Below, one piece after another: positions 41,086 through 51,763 of a DNA stretch of 64,000 bases (position 1 is the first letter of the stretch; every line of letters begins with the position of its first letter). Source of the stretch: Desulfobacterales bacterium. Its GTDB lineage: Bacteria; Desulfobacterota; Desulfobacteria; Desulfobacterales; JALSRD01. The notes beneath the pieces are model-generated. The model did no database searches, was not told the origin of the DNA, and saw only the letters and a program-made list of their open reading frames with translations. The stretch is taken from assembly GCA_026984935.1 (NCBI GenBank), contig JALSRD010000100.1, positions 1 to 64,000 on the forward strand. Direction: 5' to 3'. The translations under genes and the position numbers were made by a program.

Positions 41086-42219
41086 ATGGTAGCCGGACGG
41101 CTCAAAGACAAATCCCGGAACCTGCCGGCCGGCGATGGCGGCCTGCGGCCGCCGCTGACCTGGCTCTTGGGCGCTGCTGCGGCCGTTTACGGCGGCGCGG
41201 TGCGGATGCGTGCCGACTGCTACCGGCACAGCCTGCTGGCAAGGCCCAGGCGCTTGGGCTGCCCGGTGATTTCCATCGGCAACCTGAGCGCCGGCGGCAC
41301 CGGCAAAACGCCCATGGCGATCCTGGTGGCCGGCCGGTTGTGCGATCGCGGCTGGCGGGTGGTGGTGCTCAGCCGGGGATACGGCGGGCGTGCCGAAAGG
41401 CACGGCGGGGTCGTCAGCGATGGCCGGTCACTTCTCATGAATCCGGCCATGGCCGGAGATGAGCCTTTTCTCATGGCCGTGACGCTGCCACAGGTCCCGG
41501 TGATCGTGGGGCGGGACCGGCATGCCGCCGGCATGCAGGCGCTGGAAAAGTTCGCTGCCCAGGTGCTGGTCTTGGACGACGGATTTCAGCATCTGCGGCT
41601 GGCCAGGGATCTGGATGTCGTCCTGCTGGACGCGGCGGATCCGCTGGCCGGCGGGAGGCTCATACCACGCGGCATGCTGCGCGAGCCGCCTGCCGCACTG
41701 AGCCGGGCGCATACCGTCGTGCTCACGCGCGCCGGCAGGCTGACACCGCAGGTACTGGCCGCACGCACGGCACAGGTGCGCCGGTGGTGCCCCCGGGCGC
41801 CGATTTTTGCAGCGCGCCATGCAGCCTTTGTGCGGGGCATGGCCGCAGCCGGCCGCCTGCCGCCCCCGGCAGTGCCCCTTCCGGCGGCGGCCGGTCTCGG
41901 CGGGCGGGCGCTGTTTGCCTTTTCGGGCATTGCACGCAACGCCGATTTCCGGCGCAGCGTCGTGCGCCTCGGCGGGCGCATCGCCGGCTACCGGGAGTTT
42001 AGCGACCACCATGCCTATACGCCCAATGACCAGGCGGCCGTCATCCACGCCGCGCAGCAAGCCGGTGCCGAGGCGCTGGTGACATCCGAAAAGGACTACG
42101 TCCGGCTGGCACGGCCCTTCCGGTGGCCCCTCGATCTGCTGGTCCTGGGCGTCAGGATGCAGCTGCTGGACGCATCCTGCGCTTTCAACGGCCTGTTGGA
42201 ATCCGTGGTCAGGCCTTGA
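41086..42219 (+). CDS. lpxK: Tetraacyldisaccharide 4'-kinase LpxK
   Basis: PVISIGNLSAGGTGKTPM, VVLSRGYGGR, LVLDDGFQHLRLARDLDVVLLDA. Confidence 0.95.
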   Translation: MVAGRLKDKSRNLPAGDGGLRPPLTWLLGAAAAVYGGAVRMRADCYRHSLLARPRRLGCPVISIGNLSAGGTGKTPMAILVAGRLCDRGWRVVVLSRGYGGRAERHGGVVSDGRSLLMNPAMAGDEPFLMAVTLPQVPVIVGRDRHAAGMQALEKFAAQVLVLDDGFQHLRLARDLDVVLLDAADPLAGGRLIPRGMLREPPAALSRAHTVVLTRAGRLTPQVLAARTAQVRRWCPRAPIFAARHAAFVRGMAAAGRLPPPAVPLPAAAGLGGRALFAFSGIARNADFRRSVVRLGGRIAGYREFSDHHAYTPNDQAAVIHAAQQAGAEALVTSEKDYVRLARPFRWPLDLLVLGVRMQLLDASCAFNGLLESVVRP

Positions 42220-42604
42220 CGGCCTGAATGTCGAAGGCCGGCGGGTGGGTGAGGTGCTTTTTCACCGTGCACAACCCGGCCGTGCGGATCAGGGCCTCCC
42301 GGTAGCGGTCCGGGAAGTCCTGGGGCAGCAGGATTCTGATGGATACGTTTTCCACCATGCGGGTTTTTTCGTTGCGGTCGAAACGCAGCACCAGCCTGAT
42401 GCCGGTGGCGTCGATGCCGCGGTTGCGGCAGAAATAGAGGATATAGACGCCGGTGCAGGTGCCGATGGATGACAGAAAAACGTCGAAGGGTTCAGGTGCG
42501 CTGCCGTCGCCGCCGCTTTCACGGGGCTGGTCGGTGTGCACCGTGAATCCCTTGTAGCTGGAATCGACGCGCAGGTTGCCGGGGAAACAGACCTCCATTT
42601 CCAT
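42209..42604 (-). CDS. OsmC family protein
   Basis: HTDQPRESGGDGSAPEPFDVFLSSIGTCTGVYILYFCRNRGID. Confidence 0.88.
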   Translation of the reverse strand: MEMEVCFPGNLRVDSSYKGFTVHTDQPRESGGDGSAPEPFDVFLSSIGTCTGVYILYFCRNRGIDATGIRLVLRFDRNEKTRMVENVSIRILLPQDFPDRYREALIRTAGLCTVKKHLTHPPAFDIQAVKA

Positions 42605-42653
42605 GGTGTTTTCCTTTCGTGCGGATTAAAGGCCCATGCACTGCAGCCGGTGA

Positions 42654-43961
42654 TTAGGGCAGATAGCGGCAGATCAGGTCACAGGCCCGTTGCGTACCCC
42701 CCTGGCGCTGCCGGATGTAGCTGCCGGCTGCCGCCCGCACGGCTTTGCGGTCAGGGGGCTGTTTCAGATCATGGACCAGCAGAGCGGCGGCCTGCTGCCA
42801 GTTTGCGGCGACCTTGACGAGTCCTCGGCGGACGATGTCGGTGCCGATCCATTTAAAGTGTTCCCACCAGGGCCCGATGACCGGAATCACGCCGGCGAGC
42901 AGCGCTTCCAGAAAATTCTGTCCGCCCAGCGGCCGCAGGCTGGCGCCCACAAAGACGGCCGTCGAAAGGGCGTAAACCTGGGGCAGCTCGCCGAAAACAT
43001 CCCACAGGACCACGCTGCCGGCAGCCGCGTGCCCCCGGAGCTGCGAGCGCAGGCACCAGGGAAACGGCAGGCGGCCGAGGCGCTTTTCCCAGCTGCCGAC
43101 ACGTTGCAGGTGACGCGGGAAAAGTGCGATGATCGTCTCGGGGCAGCGCCTGAAAACATCGGCCATTGCTTTTTCCACAAGCGGTTCCTCCGGGCCCCTG
43201 ACCGACCCCAGGGTCAACAGTTTGGCAGCGGCCGGGAAAATTGCCGGCAGCCGGCCTTGCCGGGCCCGACCGGATGGCGGCGGTGCCAGGCGGTCGAACT
43301 TGATGTTGTGCATCGTATCGACGCGGGCGTGCGGGAAAAGGCGCCGGTAGCGCCCGGCATCGGCTTTTGAAACCGCAGCCACGTGGTCCGGCGCGATCTG
43401 CCGCCAGACCGCCGGCCACAGGCGGTACCGCCGCAGGCTGGTTGCCTCCAGTCTGGCGTTTATGATAAGGGTTCGGACGCCGCCGGATTTCAGCGCCCAC
43501 AGCATGCCGGGCCAGATTTCAGTCTCCAGCAGGACGGCCACGCGCGGTTTGACGGCAGCCACGGCCCGCTGCATGAGCGTGGGGCGGTCAAAGGGGAAAT
43601 AGGCCAGGTGCACGGTGGGTTGGCGCGCCTTTCGAGAGATTGCGGCGGCTGTTTTCAGAATATCCATGCCCTGGCGGGTTGTGGATGTCACCAGGACGGT
43701 ATGCGGGCCTCGGCGGGCCTGCAGCTGTGCCAGCAGGGATCCGGCCAGATGGGCTTCGCCGGCGGACGCCGCCTGGATCCACAGGTCGGCCGGCGGCGGC
43801 TGCTGCTTCAGCGTGCGCTGGGCGGCGCCTTCGGCCAGCCGCCGGTTGCGGCACAGAAACGGCATGGCCGCCTGCCAGCATCGGTCGTAGACTTTAAAGG
43901 CCGGCTTTACCAGTGGATTTTGTGGCACGGATTTCCTCTTTGCCCTGGGCGCGGCGCGCAC
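42654..43961 (-). CDS. waaA: 3-deoxy-D-manno-octulosonic acid transferase (Kdo transferase)
   Basis: LWIQAASAGEAHLAGSL (catalytic Glu block), LETEIWPGMLWALK, NARLEATSLRRY, GGQNFLEALLAGVIPVIGP. Confidence 0.9.
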   Translation of the reverse strand: MRAAPRAKRKSVPQNPLVKPAFKVYDRCWQAAMPFLCRNRRLAEGAAQRTLKQQPPPADLWIQAASAGEAHLAGSLLAQLQARRGPHTVLVTSTTRQGMDILKTAAAISRKARQPTVHLAYFPFDRPTLMQRAVAAVKPRVAVLLETEIWPGMLWALKSGGVRTLIINARLEATSLRRYRLWPAVWRQIAPDHVAAVSKADAGRYRRLFPHARVDTMHNIKFDRLAPPPSGRARQGRLPAIFPAAAKLLTLGSVRGPEEPLVEKAMADVFRRCPETIIALFPRHLQRVGSWEKRLGRLPFPWCLRSQLRGHAAAGSVVLWDVFGELPQVYALSTAVFVGASLRPLGGQNFLEALLAGVIPVIGPWWEHFKWIGTDIVRRGLVKVAANWQQAAALLVHDLKQPPDRKAVRAAAGSYIRQRQGGTQRACDLICRYLP

Positions 43962-44091
43962 GGCGGGTGTCCCGGGATGCGGTCTTTTCCCCGAAGTCGG
44001 TGCGCGCGATCATAGTTAAAATCAGCGTCCCTGTCAATCCGGCCGCCCACAGCTGGCTTTTGCCGCTTGACAGCTGCGGGTGCGCCGTCTA

Positions 44092-44127
44092 TTGGGTTCT
44101 TTGGGTTGCTGAGGTTCTTGGGGTTAT
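44092..44127 (+). repeat. Degenerate 9-bp tandem repeat (4 units)
   Basis: TTGGGTTCT/TTGGGTTGC/TGAGGTTCT/TGGGGTTAT. Confidence 0.6.
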
Positions 44128-44445
44128 CGGGCTGCCGGAGTTCAGTTGAGTGCGGCTTGGCGGCAAATTGCCGCCGGCAAAGCGGCTGCGCGAATGCAGA
44201 TCAGTCCACGGGATTGTTGCGCTAAGGGTTTGGCAGGAATAAGTTCGCAAATTTCCGGCGTCGAGGCGCCCGGCTGGCAAGGCGCGCAAGTGCAGGCATA
44301 TCGGGGGTATTCCGGGCTTTCGCCATACAGCCAGACTTCGATCCATCGGTGTTTAAAATGTGCAGTTATTTTTGCAAAAACCCCGGACTTGCCCGGGAGA
44401 GCCGATAACTGCCGCTACTGTTGAGAAAAACGACACCTGCCGCCT

Positions 44446-45390
44446 GTGGTGGCGAAAAATAAGAGAAATGTTTTGTCAGCAGGGAAGTTGAAAATAGTCG
44501 ATGCCCTGGTTGCCGGCGGGTTTCGCCTGATGGGGGGAATTCCGCCTGACTGTGCGCACACCATCGGCAACCGGCTGGGCGATATGTGGTTCGCCTTCGA
44601 CCGTTCGCGGCGCCGGGTGGCACTGGAAAGTCTGCAGCAGGTTTTCGGCGCCCAGCGGTCGGCGTCCGAAATCCGCAGTCTGGCACGGCGCGTGTTCCGC
44701 AATCTGAGCCGGATCATTTTTGAAGTCAGCTGGGCCATGCAGATGGATGAGAAGCGTTTTCGGCGCTATGTGACGATCTGCGGCCTCCATCACTACCGCC
44801 AGGCCATCGCCCGCAAACGCGGGGTGCTGCTGATGACGGCGCACTGCGGCAACTGGGAGCTGCTGACGCTGGTGGCGGCCATTACCCGGCACCCGGTGGG
44901 CATCGTTTACCGTCCCTTTGATTTTAAACCACTGGACCGCTTTTTCCGGGCCTTCCGCTCGCGCTTCGGCGCCCAGATGATCCCGGCCGCGCATGCCATG
45001 CGCAAGATCATGCGCAAATTGCGCAACGGCGACGCGGTTGCCATCCTGTTCGACCAGAACGTGGACTGGTACGAAGGCGTTTTTGTCGATTTTTTCGGCC
45101 GGCGGGCCTGCACCAACAAAGGCCTGGCCCTGTTGGCGCTGCAGACCGGCGCACCCGTGGTGCCGGTTTTCATGCGCCGGGTTGCACGGGGGTTTGTGGC
45201 CGAGATCGGCCCTGAGGTCCCGTTGGCAAGGAGCGGCGATAAAATCCGGGACATCGAAACCCACATGCGGCGCTGTAACCAGGTGCTGGAGGATTTTGTC
45301 AGGCGCTATCCGGACCAGTGGTTCTGGGTCCACCGGCGCTGGAAAACCAAACCCTATCATGCCTGGCCGCCAAATGACTCTTCGACTTGA
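44446..45390 (+). CDS. lpxL: Lauroyl/myristoyl-type lysophospholipid acyltransferase (LpxL/HtrB family)
   Basis: MTAHCGNWELLTLV (HX4E), GVFVDFFGRRACTNKGLALLALQTGAPVVPVF. Confidence 0.88.
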   Translation: MVAKNKRNVLSAGKLKIVDALVAGGFRLMGGIPPDCAHTIGNRLGDMWFAFDRSRRRVALESLQQVFGAQRSASEIRSLARRVFRNLSRIIFEVSWAMQMDEKRFRRYVTICGLHHYRQAIARKRGVLLMTAHCGNWELLTLVAAITRHPVGIVYRPFDFKPLDRFFRAFRSRFGAQMIPAAHAMRKIMRKLRNGDAVAILFDQNVDWYEGVFVDFFGRRACTNKGLALLALQTGAPVVPVFMRRVARGFVAEIGPEVPLARSGDKIRDIETHMRRCNQVLEDFVRRYPDQWFWVHRRWKTKPYHAWPPNDSST

Positions 45391-46183
45391 AATACGGCCC
45401 GCGGATGTTACGGTGATCGTGACCACCTACAACCGGCCGCGCGCCCTTGCACGGGTGCTTGCGGGGTTGGCGGTGCAGACGGTCAGGCCGGCGCAGGTCA
45501 TCGTCGCCGACGACGGCAGCGGCCCGCAGACCGCGGCTGTGGTGAGAGATTTCAGCCGGGTCCTCCCGGGCATGCTGCAGCACGTCTGGCAGGCGGACCG
45601 TGGGTTCCGGGCGGCGTACATCCGCAACCGCGCCGTGCAGCGCGCTGCGGGGGCCTATCTCATTTTTCTCGATGGCGACTGCATTCCGGACCGGCGTTTT
45701 GTCGCGGATCATCTGCGGCTCGCTCAGTCGGGGACTTTTTTTCAGGGCAAGCGTGTACTGGTGGAGAAGGATTATTCGGAGAATTTCAGCATCAGAGATA
45801 CGACGGCGCCGTTGAAACTGGCCGGCCGCGTGATGCGCGGTGATCTGAAAAACAGCCACCATCTGCTGCGCCTGCCGTTCTGGCCGCCTCGCTATTGCCG
45901 CCGGCTGGGCGGCGTACGCAGCTGCAACATGGGAATTTTCCGCCGGGACCTGTACGCCGTTAACGGCTTCAACCGGGATTTTACGGGCTGGGGACGTGAA
46001 GACTCGGAGCTGGTGGTGCGCCTCTACCGCTTGGGGCTGAGACGCAAGGAACACCCCTTCATGGCCATCTGCTACCATCTCTGGCATGGGGACCATGACC
46101 GCAGCCGGCTGGCCGCCAACGACCGGCTGCTGCAGGCCACGTTGCAATCCGGCAGCTGCCGCTGCGCCAACGGCCTGGCTTGA
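45374..46183 (+). CDS. Glycosyltransferase family 2
   Basis: VTVIVTTYNRPRALARVL, VIVADDGSG, FLDGDCIPD, GWGREDSELVVRLYRLG; ATG at 45374 (track start is too far upstream). Confidence 0.9.
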   Translation: MTLRLEIRPADVTVIVTTYNRPRALARVLAGLAVQTVRPAQVIVADDGSGPQTAAVVRDFSRVLPGMLQHVWQADRGFRAAYIRNRAVQRAAGAYLIFLDGDCIPDRRFVADHLRLAQSGTFFQGKRVLVEKDYSENFSIRDTTAPLKLAGRVMRGDLKNSHHLLRLPFWPPRYCRRLGGVRSCNMGIFRRDLYAVNGFNRDFTGWGREDSELVVRLYRLGLRRKEHPFMAICYHLWHGDHDRSRLAANDRLLQATLQSGSCRCANGLA

Positions 46184-46324
46184 GCGGCTGTGTCCGCGCG
46201 TACGGTGTGGCTGTTTTGGGGAGAGGCCACGCACGCCGCCGTGCGCAGGCAAAATTCGATGTTCGGAAAGCTAACCCAGAATTGCGATCGATCCCCGCAA
46301 CCTGCTGAAAGGAAGCTCTAGACC

Positions 46325-47101
46325 ATGGTAGCCCCCCTGTCTGTGGCCATTGTGGCCCAGGACGAAGGCCGGCGCCTGGCACGCTGCCTCGAGAGCCTCG
46401 GCTTTGCCGACGAGATTCTGCTGGTGGACGGCGGCAGCCGGGACGATACGGTACAGATCGCCGAAGCGTTCGGCTGCCGGGTGCTGGTGCATCCCTGGCA
46501 GGGGTACAGCCGCCAGAAGCAGCTGGCGGTGGATGGCTGTCGCAACGACTGGGTGCTGATCATGGATGCCGACGAACGCCTGCCGGCCTCCAGCGCGGCG
46601 GCCATTCAGGGCCTGACGCTGGGCAGCCCGCCGGAAGCGGCCGCTTACCGCCTGCAGCGCAAGAATTTTTTTCACGGCCGCTGGATCCGGCGCTGCGGCT
46701 GGTGGCCGGATCATGTGGTGCGCCTGGTCGACCGCCGCCGGGGCGCCTTCAACGGGCGGCTGGTGCACGAGCAGTGGGAGGCCCGCGGCCGGGTCGCCGA
46801 CCTGGGTGCCGCCATCGAGCACCACAGTTTCGACAGTTATTCGGACCTTGTCCAGAAGATGCAGGTGTACTCTTCTTTAAGCGCGCGTGAGATGCTGCGC
46901 CAAAAACAGAAGACACACTGGTGGTCTGCACCCGGGCACGGCGGCTGGATGTTTTTCAAGACCTACATACTCCAGCTGGGGCTGCTCGAGGGCTACGACG
47001 GGTTCATGATCGCCCTGCTCAACGCCGGCGGGTCGTTCATGAAGTATGCCAAGTTCTGGGAGCTGACGCACTACGGCGGGCGGCGGGGCAGCAGCCGCTG
47101 A
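46325..47101 (+). CDS. Glycosyltransferase family 2 (WaaE/KdtX-like LPS core glycosyltransferase)
   Basis: LSVAIVAQDEGRRLARCLESL, EILLVDGGSRDDT, WVLIMDADERLP, GRLVHEQW. Confidence 0.9.
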   Translation: MVAPLSVAIVAQDEGRRLARCLESLGFADEILLVDGGSRDDTVQIAEAFGCRVLVHPWQGYSRQKQLAVDGCRNDWVLIMDADERLPASSAAAIQGLTLGSPPEAAAYRLQRKNFFHGRWIRRCGWWPDHVVRLVDRRRGAFNGRLVHEQWEARGRVADLGAAIEHHSFDSYSDLVQKMQVYSSLSAREMLRQKQKTHWWSAPGHGGWMFFKTYILQLGLLEGYDGFMIALLNAGGSFMKYAKFWELTHYGGRRGSSR

Positions 47102-47116
47102 GCAGTGGCACGGACG

Positions 47117-48424
47117 TCAGAATTTGTTGAGCATGATGTTTAAAATGGTGCGGTCGGTTTCGATCATGCCTTCGGTACTCAGGGTGCCGATGTTCTGCAT
47201 GGTCTGCTCGGGGGATTGGCCGATGATGCCGTCCGTGGGCTTGACGAAGACACCCTGCAGCGCAAACAGGGCGGCCTGGACGGCGGTGCCGGCGGCCGTG
47301 GCCAGTTTAAGCGAGCACCCCGCCTTGGCGCCGTCACAGATGACGCCGGCCAGATCTTCGGTCAGATTCTTGATGGCACCGGCGATGTGCGCCATGTCGC
47401 CGCCCAGCAGATAGGTGATTCCCGCCGTGGCACCAGCGCCGGCGGCGATGGAACAGCCGCAGACCGCCGAAAGCCGGCCGGTGTGGGCTTTGACATACGC
47501 GGTGATGATGTGGCTCAGGCAGATGGCCTCGATGACAGTTCCCGGCTCACAGTCCACGTAGTCCTTGACCGCCCAGATGGGCAGCACAGCCGTCAATCCG
47601 TGATTGCCGCTGCCGGCCGAACTCATGGCCGGTAGTTTGACGCCCGCCATGCGCGCATCGGAAGCCGAGGAGGTCAAAATGCGCGCCGCCAGGATCATGT
47701 CACGCTTGACCAGTTTCTGGCGCACCAGCCGCTCCAGGGTTCTTCCCACGCCCAGGCCTGAACCGTGCTTGAGGCCGTAGGCGGCCAGGCGCAGGTTCAC
47801 CCGGACGCCCTCTTCGATAAACTCGCGGTCCTCGCGGTCCATTTCGTCCACGATGTCCAGAAGCTCTGCAACCCGGCGATCTTTCAGCCATTGTTCCATG
47901 GCCGGCAAGTCGCCCGTGTCACTGTCCACAGCCTCGTCCGGCATAAACGGTGCGGATTTCACCGGTTCTCCGTCCAATGTCAGAGAAACGATATTGTCAT
48001 GAATATCTCTGATGACGGATTCGGCCCGGTGCTTTCCCGCACGCACGACGGTTTTGATGTAAAGACCACGGCGGTCGGAGAGCAGCTTTACCTTGACATG
48101 GCCGTTTTTTATGAACCGCAGTGCCCGGGTGACCGCCTCCTCGTCAACGGATTCCAGCACTTCCAGCCGCAGAGCCGGATTCCCGCCGAACAGTCCCAGC
48201 GCCGCAGCCGTATCCAGTCCGCTGAGCCCGCCGCTGCCCGGTATGGAGACCGCCATGCCGTTTTTATAGATGTTGGGGTCCACACTGAGCGCCAGGCTGG
48301 TGATTTTTTGGCCGGGCAGCAGCGCTGCCGCGGCCGCCGCCCCCAGGGCGATGGCGACGGGTTCTGTGCAGCCCAGGGCCGGCGCGACCTGTATCTTTAA
48401 AATGTCCTTGACCGTATATTGCAT
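47117..48424 (-). CDS. L-cysteine desulfidase / serine dehydratase alpha family (UPF0597, CyuA/YhaM-like)
   Basis: PALGCTEPVAIALGAA, SGSGNHGLTAVLPI, CGCSIAAGAGATAGITYLLGG, CDGAKAGCSLK. Confidence 0.88.
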   Translation of the reverse strand: MQYTVKDILKIQVAPALGCTEPVAIALGAAAAAALLPGQKITSLALSVDPNIYKNGMAVSIPGSGGLSGLDTAAALGLFGGNPALRLEVLESVDEEAVTRALRFIKNGHVKVKLLSDRRGLYIKTVVRAGKHRAESVIRDIHDNIVSLTLDGEPVKSAPFMPDEAVDSDTGDLPAMEQWLKDRRVAELLDIVDEMDREDREFIEEGVRVNLRLAAYGLKHGSGLGVGRTLERLVRQKLVKRDMILAARILTSSASDARMAGVKLPAMSSAGSGNHGLTAVLPIWAVKDYVDCEPGTVIEAICLSHIITAYVKAHTGRLSAVCGCSIAAGAGATAGITYLLGGDMAHIAGAIKNLTEDLAGVICDGAKAGCSLKLATAAGTAVQAALFALQGVFVKPTDGIIGQSPEQTMQNIGTLSTEGMIETDRTILNIMLNKF

Positions 48425-48502
48425 GGCTTAATCGCTCTTTCCCGGTGCGGTTGTTTAAAAAAACAGGGCAGACACGTGCGGGCGCCGTGACATGCCCGGC
48501 GG

Positions 48503-51500
48503 TCAGGGCTTATCTGGGTCAGCGGGCGCGGCATGCTTCAAGTGGGCGAACTCCCAGCGTTTGTCGAGGAAGTAGAGAATCGGCACGGCCATGCGCGAAA
48601 AGAGCAGGGAGGCGACTTCTCCGGCCATCAGCGAAATGGCCAGCCCCTTGAAGATCGGATCGGCGTAGATCACCGCGCCGGTGACGATGACCGCCGCGGC
48701 GGTCAGCATCATGGGCCGGAAACGCACTGCGCCGGCGTCGATCACCGCCAGATCCAGGGGCATACCTTCCCTGAGGCGCAGCTCGATAAAGTCCACCAGG
48801 ATGATGGAATTGCGCACCACGATGCCGGCGCCGGCGATCATGCCGATCATGGAGGTAGCCGTGAAAAAAGCACCCATCAGCCAGTGGGCCGGCAGAATTC
48901 CGATCAGCGAAAAGGGGATGGCCGCCATGATCGTCAGCGGTGTCGAAAAAGACTGGAACCAGCCCACCACCAGGACGAAAATCAGTACCAGCACCACGGC
49001 AAAAGCGATGCCCAGGTCGCGGAAGACCTCGTAGGTGATCTGCCACTCGCCGTCCCACTTCATGGCGAAACGTTTGGTGTTGGCCGGCAGAGATGCCGAA
49101 AGCTGTTCAATGTGGTAGCCCTCGGGGATGGAGATGGCGTCGATCTTCTTGCGCATTTCCAGGATGGCGTAGACCGGGCTCTCTTTGACGCCGGCCACGT
49201 CGCCGATGACGTAGACTACCGGCATCAGGTTTTTGTGGTAAATGCTGCGCTGGGCCCTGGTTTTGTGCACGGAAACCAGCGTCTGCAGCGGCACCTGGCG
49301 GCCGTCGGGAGTATTTACGCGGATGGCGGCCAGCCGTTTGACACCGGCCCTGTCGGCCAGTGGGAAGCGCAGGATAATGGGTACGTCTTCCTTTTCCCGG
49401 GGCTGGTGCAAAAGCCCGGTCTGCTGGCCCGCCAGAGCGATCTTCAGCGTCTGGGCGATCTTGGCGGTGCTGATGCCGGAAAGGGCCGCTTTTTCCTTGT
49501 CGACCTCGATGTCGAAACGCTGCTGGTAGCCCTCCATGTACCAGTCGACGTCCACGACACCGTCGGTGTGGTCGAAGATGTCCCGGATCTTGCGGGCGAT
49601 TTGCCGCTGGCGCTCGTAGTCCGGCCCGTAGACTTCGGCCACCAGCGTGGACAGCACCGGCGGCCCGGGCGGCACCTCGGCCACCTTGATGCGGGCACCG
49701 TACTTGTCGCCGATGGCCTTGAGCATGGGCCGCACCCGCTTGGCGATGGCATGGCTCTGGTCACGGCGGTCCCCCTTGGGCGCCAGGTTGACCTGGATGT
49801 CGGCCACGTTGGGGCCGCGGCGCAGATAGTAATGGCGCACCAAGCCGTTGAAGTTGAAGGGAGAGGCCGTTCCGGCGTATATCTCGTAGTCGCTGACTTC
49901 GTTGACGCGTTTCAGGTATTCGCCCATCTCCAGGGCGGCCGCGGTGGTTTTTTCCAAAGTGGCCGTTTCGGGCATGTCGATGATGACCTGAAATTCGCTT
50001 TTGTTGTCAAAAGGCAGCATCTTGACGCGCACCAAACCGACGGCCACCATGGCACAGGCCGCCAGCAGCAGCACGACAATTCCAGCGAGAAACGACCAGC
50101 GCAGCCAAGGATTGTGCAACAGCGGGCCCATGATGTGACGGTAGAGGCGCGTGACCCAATCTTCTTTCTCGTGGGTTGAAGGGGCGGATGCGCCATCTTC
50201 TCGGCGCCGCCGTACCATTCTCAGCGAGGCCCACGGGGTGACGATGAAGGCCACCAGCATGGAGATGATCATGGCGGCCGACGCACCCACCGGAATGGGC
50301 CGCATGTAGGGCCCCATCAGGCCGCCTACAAACGCCATGGGCAAAATGGCGGCAATAACCGTCAGGGTGGCCAGGATCGTTGGGTTGCCGACTTCGGCGA
50401 CGGCTTCCACCGCCACCGTGGCGCGTGGCCGGCCGCTGTTCTCCGGCAGGCGGAAATGGCGTACGATGTTTTCCACCACCACGATGGCGTCGTCGACCAG
50501 GATGCCGATGGAAAAAATCAGGGCAAACAGGGTGATGCGGTTCAAGGTGTAGCCGTAAAGATGAAACACGGCCATGGTCAGGGCCAGGGTGACGGGAATG
50601 GCCAGCAGCACGATGCCCGATTCGCGCAATCCCAGGGTGACGGCAATCAGGAGCGTGACCGAAAACACGGCAATGGCCATGTGAAACAGCAGTTCGTTGG
50701 ATTTTTCTTCGGCGGTTTCGCCGTAATTGCGTGTAATCGTGATGTGGACGTTGTCCGGAATACGGTCGCCCTTGAGGTCGTTTACACGCGCCAGCACGCG
50801 TTTGACCACGCTGATGGCATTGGCGCCCTTGCGTTTGGCCAGCGTCAGGGTGACGGCCGGATAGACGCCCTCGGCTGAGTTCGAAAAGTGCATGTGTTTG
50901 GTTGCGGCGGCCGGACCGGCTCCCAGAAAGACGTACTGGGAAGGTTCGCCGGGCCCGTCGACAACGCGGGCGATGTCCCGGACATACACCGGGCGGCCGT
51001 TGTGTACGCCCACGACCACCATTTCCACGTCGCGCCGGGTTTTCAGAAAAGCGCCGGTGTGCACCTTGATCTCGCCGGCCGGCGAGGGGTAGCTGCCGGC
51101 ATTGGATGCCTGGTTGGCACTTAACAGCTGGCGTGCAATGATCTGGGGGTCCAGCTTGAACGCCGCCAGCCGCACCGGGTCCAGGCGCACGGTGATCTGG
51201 CGTTTTTCTCCGCCGATCAGGTGGGTGATGGAGACTTTCTTTTCCTGTTTGACGGCGTTTTCCACTTCGGCGGCCACGCGCCTGAGCGTATAGTGGTCGG
51301 CGGTTTCGCTCCAGAACGTCAGCGCCAGTACCGGTACGTCGTCGATGTAGCGCGGTTTGATGAGCGGCGGACTGACCGCCCAGGGGATACGGTCGAAGTT
51401 GGAGCTCAACTTGGACTGCAGGCGGACGACCGCCTTTTCCTCGTCCTGGCCCACGTAAAAACGCACCACGACCATGGACATGCCCGGGCTGGAGGTGGAG

Positions 51501-51763
51501 TAAACGTACTCCACGCCGGGAATTTCCCACAGCAGCTTTTCCATGGGGCGCGTGATCCGCTGTTCGACCTCTTTGGCGCTGGCGCCGGGCATGCCCACGA
51601 ACACATCGATCATGGGCACGATGATCTGGGGCTCCTCCTCCCGCGGCAGGGCGATCACTGCCGCTATTCCCAGCAGGATCGAGGCCGCGATGACCAGGGG
51701 GGTCAGCTTGGAGTCGATAAAAAAATGCGCGATTTTGCCCGCCGGGCCCTGGCTGTGCGTCAT
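48503..51763 (-). CDS. Efflux RND transporter permease (AcrB/MdtB family)
   Basis: 1086 aa; [47 protein letters not shown] topology. Confidence 0.93.
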   Translation of the reverse strand: MTHSQGPAGKIAHFFIDSKLTPLVIAASILLGIAAVIALPREEEPQIIVPMIDVFVGMPGASAKEVEQRITRPMEKLLWEIPGVEYVYSTSSPGMSMVVVRFYVGQDEEKAVVRLQSKLSSNFDRIPWAVSPPLIKPRYIDDVPVLALTFWSETADHYTLRRVAAEVENAVKQEKKVSITHLIGGEKRQITVRLDPVRLAAFKLDPQIIARQLLSANQASNAGSYPSPAGEIKVHTGAFLKTRRDVEMVVVGVHNGRPVYVRDIARVVDGPGEPSQYVFLGAGPAAATKHMHFSNSAEGVYPAVTLTLAKRKGANAISVVKRVLARVNDLKGDRIPDNVHITITRNYGETAEEKSNELLFHMAIAVFSVTLLIAVTLGLRESGIVLLAIPVTLALTMAVFHLYGYTLNRITLFALIFSIGILVDDAIVVVENIVRHFRLPENSGRPRATVAVEAVAEVGNPTILATLTVIAAILPMAFVGGLMGPYMRPIPVGASAAMIISMLVAFIVTPWASLRMVRRRREDGASAPSTHEKEDWVTRLYRHIMGPLLHNPWLRWSFLAGIVVLLLAACAMVAVGLVRVKMLPFDNKSEFQVIIDMPETATLEKTTAAALEMGEYLKRVNEVSDYEIYAGTASPFNFNGLVRHYYLRRGPNVADIQVNLAPKGDRRDQSHAIAKRVRPMLKAIGDKYGARIKVAEVPPGPPVLSTLVAEVYGPDYERQRQIARKIRDIFDHTDGVVDVDWYMEGYQQRFDIEVDKEKAALSGISTAKIAQTLKIALAGQQTGLLHQPREKEDVPIILRFPLADRAGVKRLAAIRVNTPDGRQVPLQTLVSVHKTRAQRSIYHKNLMPVVYVIGDVAGVKESPVYAILEMRKKIDAISIPEGYHIEQLSASLPANTKRFAMKWDGEWQITYEVFRDLGIAFAVVLVLIFVLVVGWFQSFSTPLTIMAAIPFSLIGILPAHWLMGAFFTATSMIGMIAGAGIVVRNSIILVDFIELRLREGMPLDLAVIDAGAVRFRPMMLTAAAVIVTGAVIYADPIFKGLAISLMAGEVASLLFSRMAVPILYFLDKRWEFAHLKHAAPADPDKP

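Noticed and set aside
48533-50179. 548-aa plus-strand ORF antisense to the RND permease
   Set aside because: His/Asp/Gly-rich shadow ORF opposite a clear RND transporter.
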